64,000 nt of DNA, from the NCBI GenBank assembly GCA_036478595.1, contig JAZGEF010000045.1:1-64000 (forward strand). Reading direction: 5' to 3'. Shown here piece by piece: positions 41,971 to 49,770 of the stretch. The notes beneath the pieces are model-generated. The model ran no database searches and was not told where the DNA came from. It worked only from the letters and a program-made list of their open reading frames with translations. The DNA comes from Granulosicoccus sp036478595 (lineage in GTDB: Bacteria > Pseudomonadota > Gammaproteobacteria > Granulosicoccales > Granulosicoccaceae). Each line of letters begins with the position of its first letter. Position 1 is the stretch's first letter. The translations under genes and the position numbers were made by a program.

Positions 41971-43566
41971 TCAGGCCGGGTTAAGAATCATATCGGCGGC
42001 TTTTTCGCCGATCATAATAGTGGGTGCGTTGGTGTTGCCAGACACTATCTCGGGCATTATAGAGGCATCGGCAATGCGTAGGTTCTTGACTTTGTTCACT
42101 CTAAGTTGGGCATCCACAACAGCATTGCTATCGCTACCCATGCGGCAAGTGCTGGTTGGGTGGTAAATAGTGTTAGCAATTTCTCGTGCTTGTTGTAGCA
42201 GCTCTTCATCTGTCTGTGCCGCACTATCGGGTAGATGTTCAGCGGCAATGTGAGGGCGCATGGCGTCGGTTGCCATGATTTTTCTGACATGCTTAATCGA
42301 TTCCACTGCAGTTTGGCGGTCAAGATCAGTGGATAAATAGTTGGGAGTAATTAACGGATGTTGTAATGGGTCAGCTGATTGTATGCGGATGTGCCCGCGG
42401 CTCTCTGGCCGTAGTTGGCATACCGATGCAGTGATCGCTGAAAAGGGATGCAGCCCTTCGCCGGGTGAGTCAGCGCTGAGTGGCTGAAAGTGATATTGAA
42501 TATCAGGGCGTTCATTAGCTAACTTTGTGCGGCAGAATGCGTACACTTGGCTTGCAGCCATGCTTAGCGGGCCGCTTCTACGCATGACGTATTCGATACC
42601 CGCTCTGGTTTTTTGGAAAATATTTGAAAGCTCATCATTGAGTGTATTAGGTTTTGTCGTTTTATAGACCGTTCGCAGTTGCAAGTGATCCTGTAGGTTT
42701 TCGCCCACATCGCGAGCGTCTGCAATGACGTCAATCCCGTGTTGTTTTAGTAGTGCGGACGGGCCCACACCTGAGAGTTGTAACAGTTGTGGCGAATTGA
42801 TTGCGCCACCACAGAGGATGATTTCTTTGCTGGCATGAAGTGTTTCTGGCTTACCTTTTTTTAAAAACTCGACACTTTTTGCGGTTTGATCTTCAAACAA
42901 AATTTTTGTCGCTTGCGAATTTGTGAGCACCTGCAAATTGTTGCGACTACGCGCAGGTTTTAGATACGCTACCGCTGTGCTGCAACGCCTGCCTTTGTGT
43001 GCAGTTAATTGGTAGTAGCCAACCCCTTCTTGATCGTAGCCGTTGATATCGGCAGACGCTGGTGTCCCTGTTTCCACAACACCATTAATGAAATCATCGC
43101 AGATGTCGCGTTTGAAGGTCATGTCACTCACGTGCAAGGGGCCGTCGGTGCCGTGATAATCATCGCCACCGCGAGATTGGTTCTCTGCTTTTTTAAAATA
43201 TGGCAGCACGTCTTGGTATGACCAGCCATTGCATCCTAATTCTGCCCATCGATCGTAGTCTTGGCGCTGGCCTCGGACGTAGAGCAAGCCATTAATCGAG
43301 CTACTGCCGCCAAGCACTCTGCCACGGGGCCACTTCAGGGTGCGATCATTGATGCCGGGATCGGCTTGAGTGGTATAGCACCAATCTGTGGCGGGATGAT
43401 GCATGGTTTTAAAGTAACCAACGGGCACGTGGATCCACGGATTCCAGTCGCTTGGGCCAGCTTCCAGCAAGGCTACTTGATGTTTCCCGTCAGCACTGAG
43501 CCGATTTGCGAGCACACAGCCTGCTGATCCGGCACCAATAACGATGTAATCGACTGTGTTTGTCAT
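41971..43566 (-). CDS. GMC-family flavin oxidoreductase, choline-dehydrogenase-like
   Basis: The 531-residue enzyme begins with the FAD-binding V-I-G-A-G-S-A-G-C-V-L-A-N-R-L and has the GMC signatures G-R-V-L-G-G-S-S-S-I-N-G-L and G-A-I-N-S-P-Q-L-L. The active-site histidine is in T-I-Y-H-P-T-S-T-C-R-M-G. GMC enzymes oxidise alcohols to aldehydes or ketones. Choline dehydrogenase is the usual label, but no betB or betI is near, and alkanol or PEG dehydrogenases look alike, so the substrate is left open. It is the first gene of a two-gene operon with pta. Confidence 0.9.
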   Translation of the reverse strand: MTNTVDYIVIGAGSAGCVLANRLSADGKHQVALLEAGPSDWNPWIHVPVGYFKTMHHPATDWCYTTQADPGINDRTLKWPRGRVLGGSSSINGLLYVRGQRQDYDRWAELGCNGWSYQDVLPYFKKAENQSRGGDDYHGTDGPLHVSDMTFKRDICDDFINGVVETGTPASADINGYDQEGVGYYQLTAHKGRRCSTAVAYLKPARSRNNLQVLTNSQATKILFEDQTAKSVEFLKKGKPETLHASKEIILCGGAINSPQLLQLSGVGPSALLKQHGIDVIADARDVGENLQDHLQLRTVYKTTKPNTLNDELSNIFQKTRAGIEYVMRRSGPLSMAASQVYAFCRTKLANERPDIQYHFQPLSADSPGEGLHPFSAITASVCQLRPESRGHIRIQSADPLQHPLITPNYLSTDLDRQTAVESIKHVRKIMATDAMRPHIAAEHLPDSAAQTDEELLQQAREIANTIYHPTSTCRMGSDSNAVVDAQLRVNKVKNLRIADASIMPEIVSGNTNAPTIMIGEKAADMILNPA

Positions 43567-43728
43567 GTTCGAGTAATATATTCAATACGGATCGACGAAA
43601 GCCTTTGGTCATTCTACAACTGTTTCGTACTGGGTTATTATGGGCTTACTGCAAATATAAATTGATAAGCTGTTGTACGCCAATAATTCCAAGTCAATGA
43701 TCAATTCCAGTTCCGAGCTAGAATCGCT

Positions 43729-44808
43729 ATGAGTCAGTATTGGTCATCATTGCTGTCGCAGCTGAGCCCTTATGTGCCTGGGGAGCAGCGTAGTGGCGAG
43801 AATATCGTGAAGCTCAACACTAATGAAAATCCATATCCCCCTAGCAAGCAGGTGATACAGGCAATTTCCGACGTCGATGGCACTCAATTGCGTCGTTACC
43901 CCGAGCCTGCCTCCCAAAGCTTGCGCATTGCACTGGCGCAGTACCATGACCTTGATGCTGCCCAGGTGTTTGTGGGTAATGGTTCTGACGAAGTGCTGGC
44001 CTTAGCGTTTATGGCGTTCTTTACGAATGCTCAGCCATTAGTATTTCCGGCAATTACATACAGTTTTTATCCCGTCTACTGCAAACTTTATAAAATTCCT
44101 TTTATTGAATTACCCATGCACGATGATTTTTCAATTGATTGGTCGGGGTTACCTAAACAAATAGGCGGTATCGTTTTTCCCAACCCCAATGCGCCAACAG
44201 GCCTTGCATGCTCTATCACCCACATTGAAAATCTGCTTGCTAATAATCCAGCAAAAGTTGTATTGATTGATGAAGCCTATATTGATTTTGGTGCGCAAAG
44301 CGCTGTTTCTCTTGTTGATCGGTATCCCAATTTGTTAGTGACGCAAACGTTTTCAAAAGGGCGGTCATTGGCAGGAATGCGTATAGGTGCTGCTTTTGGC
44401 CATAAGGATTTAATTGCTGGGCTTGATCGAGTTAAAAATTCATTTAACTCGTACCCGCTGGATGTGGTTGCAGAAAATGCAGCGCTTGCAAGCTTGCAAG
44501 ACGAATCCTATCATCGTGAGCATGTTAATAAAATTATTGCGAGCCGCGAGTGGCTAATTGAGCAACTTGAAGCGCGAGATTTCGACGTTTTACCATCCGC
44601 TGCCAATTTTGTATTTGCAGCACCTCGCCACGTTAGCGCAAAACAACTGCACCTGCATCTCAATAGTTGCGACATTCTAGTGCGCTATTGGGATAAGCCC
44701 TTGCTGCACGATTGGCTGCGTATTTCTATTGGTAACGCTGATGAGCTTCAGCAGCTGATTAGCGCGATAGATCAAACACAAGGTTTAAACGGGGATGACG
44801 CTCTCTGA
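43729..44808 (+). CDS. hisC: Histidinol-phosphate aminotransferase HisC
   Basis: The 359-residue class II aminotransferase has L-N-T-N-E-N-P-Y near the start, N-P-N-A-P-T-G for PLP phosphate contact, D-E-A-Y-I-D-F and the Schiff-base lysine in T-F-S-K-G-R-S-L-A-G-M-R-I-G. It converts imidazole-acetol phosphate to histidinol phosphate in histidine synthesis; some relatives act on aromatic amino acids. No other his gene is present here. It starts alone, divergent from the GMC gene, and is followed after 15 bases by the envelope protein gene. Confidence 0.93.
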   Translation: MSQYWSSLLSQLSPYVPGEQRSGENIVKLNTNENPYPPSKQVIQAISDVDGTQLRRYPEPASQSLRIALAQYHDLDAAQVFVGNGSDEVLALAFMAFFTNAQPLVFPAITYSFYPVYCKLYKIPFIELPMHDDFSIDWSGLPKQIGGIVFPNPNAPTGLACSITHIENLLANNPAKVVLIDEAYIDFGAQSAVSLVDRYPNLLVTQTFSKGRSLAGMRIGAAFGHKDLIAGLDRVKNSFNSYPLDVVAENAALASLQDESYHREHVNKIIASREWLIEQLEARDFDVLPSAANFVFAAPRHVSAKQLHLHLNSCDILVRYWDKPLLHDWLRISIGNADELQQLISAIDQTQGLNGDDAL

Positions 44809-44823
44809 GCGAATTTGCAGCAC

Positions 44824-45849
44824 ATGAAATTTAAATTTCTTAATGGCTATTTAGCGATACACCTATTGCTAGGCTTTAACCTTGTTATCGCAGATGATAC
44901 AGGCCTCAGTGGTGCGATCACTAACGTGGCTACTAACGAGGATCAAAACTCGGGGTCGACACTATTTTCCAGCGTTGGCTCGGTAGTAGATGGGGCCCAC
45001 GACAGCGTCAACACCCGCTTCAAGAGTTTTGTTATTCAAGTTGATGATTTTATCGGTTCTGCGCAAAGCGATGGCAGTATCAACAAAAGCTGGGCAAGGG
45101 TGCGCGTTGATACCATAAAAACCGCTATTGGCGAAACTGAGTTTAAGGCCAAGGTCAAACTACGATTGGTGCTCCCGCAATCAGAAAAACGTTTTCGATT
45201 GTTGCTCAGCTCTGGTGACGACGACCAATCGGTTGCTGGTACCGATACCGTTCAAAGACAGCAGCTAGAAAAAGACGACGAAGAAGTAGCCCTGGCGTTG
45301 CGATTTTTACGCAAAGTGCGGGAGCGTAGTAGCGTAAAATTTGATGTCGGTATAAGGTCGCGCGATAGTAAGGTTCAATTGTTTGGGCGCATTGGCGCTG
45401 TAGCTGAAAAACCACTAAACGACATCTGGACACTCACTACCAGTAATGATTTGTACCATTACCGCTCCTCGGGTTATGAAAATAGATTGAAGCTGGCTTT
45501 TCAACGTCTATTTTATAAAAGCGATCGATTGTACTTTCGTAATTCGACTGAAATCAGATGGTTAAACGGTGATAAGGGCGCTAGCATCGGTGGTATTGCT
45601 GGCATCTATGCCGATCGTGGGCCCAAATCTGCCTATGCCTTTGAAGTGCTGGGCAGTGCTATTACCTCTAAAAACGATGGCGCGAAGAATTACTATCAAG
45701 GTACCGAGATTAGAGTGCGTATTAGGCGCAATGCGTTCAGGCCCTGGTTGTATTTCGAAGTGTGGCCTAACATAAGTTGGTCCGAAAGTAACAATTACAA
45801 GCGTGCCTACGGTGGTAGGATTAGGGTCGAAATGAACTTTGGCAGATGA
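44824..45849 (+). CDS. Probable envelope protein with beta-rich C-terminus
   Basis: ATG 44824 is preferred over TTG 44815 because it begins a clean signal peptide (M-K-F-K-F-L-N then a hydrophobic core to about residue 22). The mature protein is rich in Asp, Arg and alternating hydrophobic residues and ends in a terminal segment (V-E-M-N-F-G-R) with aromatic-ended strands, as in outer-membrane barrels, though the family is unrecognised. Repeated strands such as Y-F-R-N-S-T-E-I-R-W and W-L-Y-F-E-V-W-P support a barrel. It starts 15 bases after hisC, so the pair may share a transcript. Confidence 0.68.
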   Translation: MKFKFLNGYLAIHLLLGFNLVIADDTGLSGAITNVATNEDQNSGSTLFSSVGSVVDGAHDSVNTRFKSFVIQVDDFIGSAQSDGSINKSWARVRVDTIKTAIGETEFKAKVKLRLVLPQSEKRFRLLLSSGDDDQSVAGTDTVQRQQLEKDDEEVALALRFLRKVRERSSVKFDVGIRSRDSKVQLFGRIGAVAEKPLNDIWTLTTSNDLYHYRSSGYENRLKLAFQRLFYKSDRLYFRNSTEIRWLNGDKGASIGGIAGIYADRGPKSAYAFEVLGSAITSKNDGAKNYYQGTEIRVRIRRNAFRPWLYFEVWPNISWSESNNYKRAYGGRIRVEMNFGR

Positions 45850-45916
45850 TCAGCATTGATTCGGCTATAGTATTGAACGGATACAATTGCAAGCCAGTTT
45901 GCCGGCCAAGAGCGCA

Positions 45917-46576
45917 ATGAAACTCATATGTATTAGCGACACCCACGGTGATCACATTGAAGTACAGCTGCCTGATGGCGATGTACTGCTGCACGCCGGG
46001 GATATTACAGGGCACGGCACCAAGGCCGACTATAGTGACTTCCTAGATTGGTTTGCTGCTCAGCCACATGAGCACAAAGTATTTATTGCTGGCAATCACG
46101 ATACCTTCCTTGAAGAGCAACCGGACACGGCATTACAAATGGCAACTGATGCCGGTGTTCATTACCTTAATGATTCGGGTATCGAGATCGATGGCATTCG
46201 TTTTTGGGGCTGCCCGATCACGCCGCGTTTTTTTACTTGGGCATTTATGCGTGACCCAGGCAAAGATATTGAAAAGCACTGGGATCTCATTCCACAAGGT
46301 ACCGATGTGCTTGTGACGCACGGGCCACCGCTCGGGATATTAGATGAGGTGCAACGTACGCCTGAAGCGACTGAGCCAACTGGCTCCGATTCACTGCTTG
46401 ATCGCATTCTCAACATAAAACCGCAGTATCATATTTTTGGTCATATTCACGAATGTTATGGTAGGGCTAGTTTTATGCAAGTTGAATTTGCTAACGTCAG
46501 CACAATGAACCGTTTTTACAAAATTGAAAACGAGGCTGTGGTGTTGGATGTCTACCCAAGAAAAAGCGAAAGCTAA
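45917..46576 (+). CDS. Calcineurin-like metallophosphoesterase
   Basis: The 219-residue protein has the family motifs in order: I-S-D-T-H-G-D at the N-terminus, L-L-H-A-G-D-I-T-G, F-I-A-G-N-H-D and later V-T-H-G-P-P and F-G-H-I-H, which bind the two metal ions. ATG 45917 is chosen because it starts the first strand directly; a TTG 30 bases upstream would add ten unlikely residues. The enzyme type (phosphodiesterase or phosphatase, cytosolic) and substrate are unclear. It lies about 65 bases after the envelope protein gene. Confidence 0.85.
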   Translation: MKLICISDTHGDHIEVQLPDGDVLLHAGDITGHGTKADYSDFLDWFAAQPHEHKVFIAGNHDTFLEEQPDTALQMATDAGVHYLNDSGIEIDGIRFWGCPITPRFFTWAFMRDPGKDIEKHWDLIPQGTDVLVTHGPPLGILDEVQRTPEATEPTGSDSLLDRILNIKPQYHIFGHIHECYGRASFMQVEFANVSTMNRFYKIENEAVVLDVYPRKSES

Positions 46577-46621
46577 TTGTTATTCAACCAATCGCTCAAA
46601 CACAACACAAAGGCAAACGAC

Positions 46622-47209
46622 ATGACAAATCATTTACGCAATCTTGTTGCGCTCGTTATTACCGTTGTCATGAGCAGTATATCTATCGCGCAAACGGTTG
46701 AAGAATCCGCAGAGGCATGCAGTGAGGCTGCGCGGCTTATCAAAGAAGACAAGCTTGACGATGCTTTGGATGAGGCGAATTGGTGTTTGGAAGGCCTCAA
46801 GCAGCTCAAGCAATCTAAAACTCTTGCGGTACTGCCAGATGAAGTAAACGGTTTTGTTGGCAGTGAAGTTAGCAGTAATAGCCTATTGGGTATGACGACA
46901 ATGGAGCGTACATATCAACAAGGCGACACCAGTGTGCTGGTGTCCATGATGAGCGTTGAGGGCGATGGTGGTGGCTTCGCAGCCATTGCTGCGATGGGCA
47001 TGAGCTTAGGCTCTGCAGGCAAAAAATACCGTGTCCAAAAACGCACGGTCGTTGACAACAGCACTGCTAGTGGCAAGGCTGAGTACATAGTTCAAATGAA
47101 AAGCGGTGGCATGATAAACGTCTCTTCAAAAACGCTAGGGTCTGAAACGGTTTTAGATTTTATTAGAGCCTTTCCGATTAAGGATATCGATGAGGCTTTA
47201 GGCAGGTAG
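46622..47209 (+). CDS. Small secreted protein of unknown function
   Basis: ATG 46622, with AGG about nine bases upstream, starts a signal peptide with a core to about residue 24 ending S-I-A-Q. An alternative start 45 bases upstream adds residues that do not fit a signal. The 195-residue precursor has a helical N-terminal part with two cysteines (E-A-C-S and N-W-C-L) and a beta-rich C-terminal half with a Gly/Met-rich stretch (G-G-G-F-A-A-I-A-A-M-G-M). No family is recognised. It follows the metallophosphoesterase gene and converges on dsbA across a palindromic element. Confidence 0.66.
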   Translation: MTNHLRNLVALVITVVMSSISIAQTVEESAEACSEAARLIKEDKLDDALDEANWCLEGLKQLKQSKTLAVLPDEVNGFVGSEVSSNSLLGMTTMERTYQQGDTSVLVSMMSVEGDGGGFAAIAAMGMSLGSAGKKYRVQKRTVVDNSTASGKAEYIVQMKSGGMINVSSKTLGSETVLDFIRAFPIKDIDEALGR

Positions 47210-47220
47210 TTATTGGATAA

Positions 47221-47273
47221 TGTCATCCCCGCGCATTAGGCATTGATAGTAATGCGCCTTCGCGGGAATGACA
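47221..47273. repeat. Palindromic intergenic element
   Basis: The outer arms TGTCATCCCCGCG and CGCGGGAATGACA pair with one mismatch, and inner CATTA/TAATG arms extend the stem around a loop. It lies between the convergent secreted-protein gene and dsbA. Elements with TGTCATTCCCGCG ends are frequent interspersed repeats in many proteobacteria, so this is probably one copy of such a family and could end transcription from both sides. Confidence 0.7.
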
Positions 47274-47281
47274 ATCGGTAA

Positions 47282-47926
47282 CTATTCTGCAGCGATATTC
47301 ATCGCTTTGCGTTCAACTTCGACGCGATCATTAATTACGTTGATCATACCTCCGTTTCCGTCAGCTAGCCGCGAACCCGTGCGGTATTTACCGTTGATCA
47401 GAATGGCGGGTACGCCGTTGATACCAGCGCCCTTTGCTAATAGCATTGCTCGCTTGAGCTTGCCTTCAACAGCAAAAGATTTCATCGTTTTAAGAAATTT
47501 TTCTTTGTCCATACCCAGGCCAGCTGCTAGTTCGGCAATAGCTTCTGGTTTGCGCATGCGTTTTTTATTTTCGTGTATCGCAGTAAACATGGCTTCAACA
47601 AATTCTTGCTCAAAGCCCAGCAGTTGTGCTGCATAAAAGCCACGAGAGTGACTTTCCCAGGACGAGTTCAAAGGTGGGGCCTCACGAACGAATTTTACGT
47701 AATCGGGCTTATCAGCTTTCCACGCTTCAATTGCGGGTTCAAACTGGTGGCAGTGAGGGCAACCTAGCCAGAAGAACTCAAGCACTTCAACTTTTTCGCT
47801 GTCCGCCGTGTTTTGTGGTGGATCGACAATCGCAAATGGCGCGGCTGTACTGATGCTGGCATAAGTTGTCAGCATCAAACCAAAGGCTGCAAATTTGAAT
47901 GCATTAGTGATTCGGTTCGAAATCAT
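47282..47926 (-). CDS. dsbA: Thiol:disulfide interchange protein DsbA
   Basis: The 214-residue periplasmic oxidase has a signal peptide and the active site C56-P-H-C59 (G-C-P-H-C-H), and a cis-proline loop G-V-P-A-I-L-I-N-G. It introduces disulfides into exported proteins and is reoxidised by DsbB. Its place beside cytochrome c4 and engB is the pseudomonad order. A GGAG lies 11 bases before the ATG. Length is normal and no residue is missing. Confidence 0.94.
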   Translation of the reverse strand: MISNRITNAFKFAAFGLMLTTYASISTAAPFAIVDPPQNTADSEKVEVLEFFWLGCPHCHQFEPAIEAWKADKPDYVKFVREAPPLNSSWESHSRGFYAAQLLGFEQEFVEAMFTAIHENKKRMRKPEAIAELAAGLGMDKEKFLKTMKSFAVEGKLKRAMLLAKGAGINGVPAILINGKYRTGSRLADGNGGMINVINDRVEVERKAMNIAAE

Positions 47927-48103
47927 GTGTTTATTAGCTCCGTATGGGTATCTATTCAGACTGGGTGTCTTTATTAGAGTTCAATAGCCGGGGTGTGGCT
48001 TAAACCTTATGTCACGCAATCCCCATGCCTAGCGCTTATCTTAGGCGTTCAAGCCAGATCCAGGCTGAATGTGGGGCTGAAAATGCTCCAAAAAGTGGGA
48101 CAG

Positions 48104-48128
48104 GTGGCACATCTCCGCGATGTGCCAC
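48104..48128 (-). terminator. Hairpin downstream of cytochrome c4 gene
   Basis: A perfect ten-base-pair stem (GTGGCACATC/GATGTGCCAC, five-base loop) lies 15 bases after the minus-strand cytochrome c4 stop. A five-T run follows some eleven bases downstream on that strand, not directly at the stem, so termination is likely but may be weak. Confidence 0.62.
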
Positions 48129-48143
48129 ACAGTACAGGGTTAG

Positions 48144-48773
48144 CTAGTGCAGGCCAGATATGTAGTTGGCAACTGCAGCGATTTCGTCATCAGACAAGCG
48201 CTTCGCAATTGATCGCATCATTTCACCCGCATCGTTGGCACGAGTGCCAGCGCGAAAATGCGTAAGCTGCTCAATAATGTATGCAGAGTTCTGCCCAGCT
48301 AGTGCTGGAAAGCCAGCTGCTGGGTTGCCGCTGCCGTTGGGGCCGTGGCAGCCCATGCACCCAGGGATGCCTACTGCGGTGACACCACCGCGAAAGATGT
48401 CTTCGCCGGCTTTGAGGTTTTCTTCGCTGGCGATGCCTTTAACTACTGGAAGGCTTGCATAGTAGGCGGCTATATCCAGAATGCCTTGATCAGTCAGGGC
48501 TGCGGCCATGCCTGCCATTACGGCGTTCTCTCGTATGCCTTCGCGAAACTCAGTGATCTGTTTGGCGGTGTAGGATGCGTGCTGGCCACCCAAATTAGGA
48601 TAGTTAGGCACTAAAGCCTTGCCGTCGGCACCGTGGCAACTGCCACAAACGGCTGCTGCGGCCTCGCCCGCTGCTGCATCACCGACGACGACATCGGCAT
48701 CACTGTTTGTTGCGCGTGCAGAGCCTGCAATTAAAAGGCACAGCATCAATGCCGCATTGGTCAGCTTTTTCAT
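48144..48773 (-). CDS. Di-haem cytochrome c4
   Basis: The 209-residue protein has a signal peptide and two haem motifs, C43-x2-C46-H47 (C-G-S-C-H-G) and C139-x2-C142-H143 (C-M-G-C-H-G), in two homologous halves, with methionine-bearing segments (V-M-A-G-M; E-M-M-R-S-I) that probably give the sixth ligands. Cytochrome c4 carries electrons to terminal oxidases such as cbb3 in the periplasm. It is transcribed toward dsbA, and engB is divergent, as in Pseudomonas. Confidence 0.93.
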   Translation of the reverse strand: MKKLTNAALMLCLLIAGSARATNSDADVVVGDAAAGEAAAAVCGSCHGADGKALVPNYPNLGGQHASYTAKQITEFREGIRENAVMAGMAAALTDQGILDIAAYYASLPVVKGIASEENLKAGEDIFRGGVTAVGIPGCMGCHGPNGSGNPAAGFPALAGQNSAYIIEQLTHFRAGTRANDAGEMMRSIAKRLSDDEIAAVANYISGLH

Positions 48774-48879
48774 TAAACCTCCAGAAAACCGTATAGAAAG
48801 TAGTTAGACTCTGGCCTTTGTCGGCCAAGTTAAGAGCTGATTTTAGCAGACTGTCGTCCACTGCCAGAGTTCGTATCGA

Positions 48880-49488
48880 ATGAACCCCATCTATTTTTCA
48901 GCTGAATTTGAATGCAGCTCCGATAAAGTGCAAATATGTCCGCCGTCGGAGGCGGAAGTTGCCTTTGCTGGGCGCTCGAATGCGGGCAAGTCTAGTGCGA
49001 TCAATACACTCACGCGTAACGGAAAATTGGCACGAACGGGTAAAACACCTGGGCGCACGCAGCTGATCAATCATTTTTTAGTATCAGGGGGGCATTATTT
49101 AGTGGATCTGCCAGGGTATGGCTACGCCGCGGTATCCAAGTCAAAGCAAAAAGCTTGGCAGTCGGCCATGGTTAATTATTTAACACGCCGAGAATCACTG
49201 AAAGGGTTGGTCATTGTGATGGATATTCGCCGGCCGCTACAAGATAGTGATTGGCAGATGATCGAAATCCAGCAGCAGAGCCAAGCTGAGCTGCACGTGC
49301 TATTGACCAAATCCGACAAGCTATCCAAGAATGCTGCGCGTAGTACGCTAATGAGGGTCGGCAATGAGCTGGAACAAGCGGGTGTTGAAGCCACAGTGCA
49401 AGATTTCTCTGCGCTAAAACACGAAGGCCTCGATGATTGTCATGCTGTTCTCGATTCTTGGCTGTTTGATAAGCCGCTTCCGGTCTGA
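48880..49488 (+). CDS. engB: Ribosome biogenesis GTP-binding protein EngB/YsxC
   Basis: The 202-residue small GTPase has G1 G-R-S-N-A-G-K-S-S, G2 G-R-T-Q, G3 D-L-P-G-Y-G and G4 T-K-S-D-K-L in canonical spacing, with the following helices of the family. It is needed for 50S assembly in many bacteria. The start is ATG 48880. It is divergent from cytochrome c4 with about 105 bases between starts. It is a single-gene unit here. Confidence 0.95.
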   Translation: MNPIYFSAEFECSSDKVQICPPSEAEVAFAGRSNAGKSSAINTLTRNGKLARTGKTPGRTQLINHFLVSGGHYLVDLPGYGYAAVSKSKQKAWQSAMVNYLTRRESLKGLVIVMDIRRPLQDSDWQMIEIQQQSQAELHVLLTKSDKLSKNAARSTLMRVGNELEQAGVEATVQDFSALKHEGLDDCHAVLDSWLFDKPLPV

Positions 49489-49518
49489 TTCTCGTTTTGG
49501 TCCAATTGCTTGATTTTT

Positions 49519-49539
49519 GGTGTTACCTTTCGTAACACC
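49519..49539. repeat. Inverted repeat downstream of engB
   Basis: GGTGTTAC (49519-49526) and GTAACACC (49532-49539) form a perfect eight-base palindrome with a five-base centre. No T-run follows, so it is as likely a regulatory operator as a terminator of engB. Confidence 0.5.
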
Positions 49540-49644
49540 GAGCCTCTTGCCACCCCGTAACAGCACTCTGGAATTTCCGTAATTTATCTATGTGGTTGAT
49601 AAATAAAAAGAAACGTTTTACTTCTAGTGTTCATATTCAGCACA

Positions 49645-49650
49645 TATAAT
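49645..49650 (+). promoter_or_regulatory. Possible -10 element of the Liv-type operon
   Basis: A consensus TATAAT lies 121 bases before the binding-protein start codon. The sequence 17 bases upstream (TTCTAG) is only a weak -35. An activator-assisted promoter would explain this; the call is tentative. Confidence 0.4.
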
Positions 49651-49700
49651 TGGGCGACGAACTTGGGTAAGGGCAGATGGCCAGCAATCCAACGTTCAGC

Positions 49701-49740
49701 TATCTGGCTTCATGCCAGCACATCTGGCTTTATGCCAACA
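49701..49740 (+). repeat. Tandem direct repeat in the Liv operon leader
   Basis: Two 20-base units run head to tail, TATCTGGCTTCATGCCAGCA and CATCTGGCTTTATGCCAACA, with three mismatches. Each contains an internal TGGC...GCCA inverted repeat able to form a short hairpin. They lie 31 bases before the ATG, between the possible -10 and the GGAGGAG ribosome-binding site, and could bind a regulator or shape the mRNA leader. Confidence 0.65.
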
Positions 49741-49770
49741 TTTATTTCCGCTTTGGAGGAGAACTAATAA

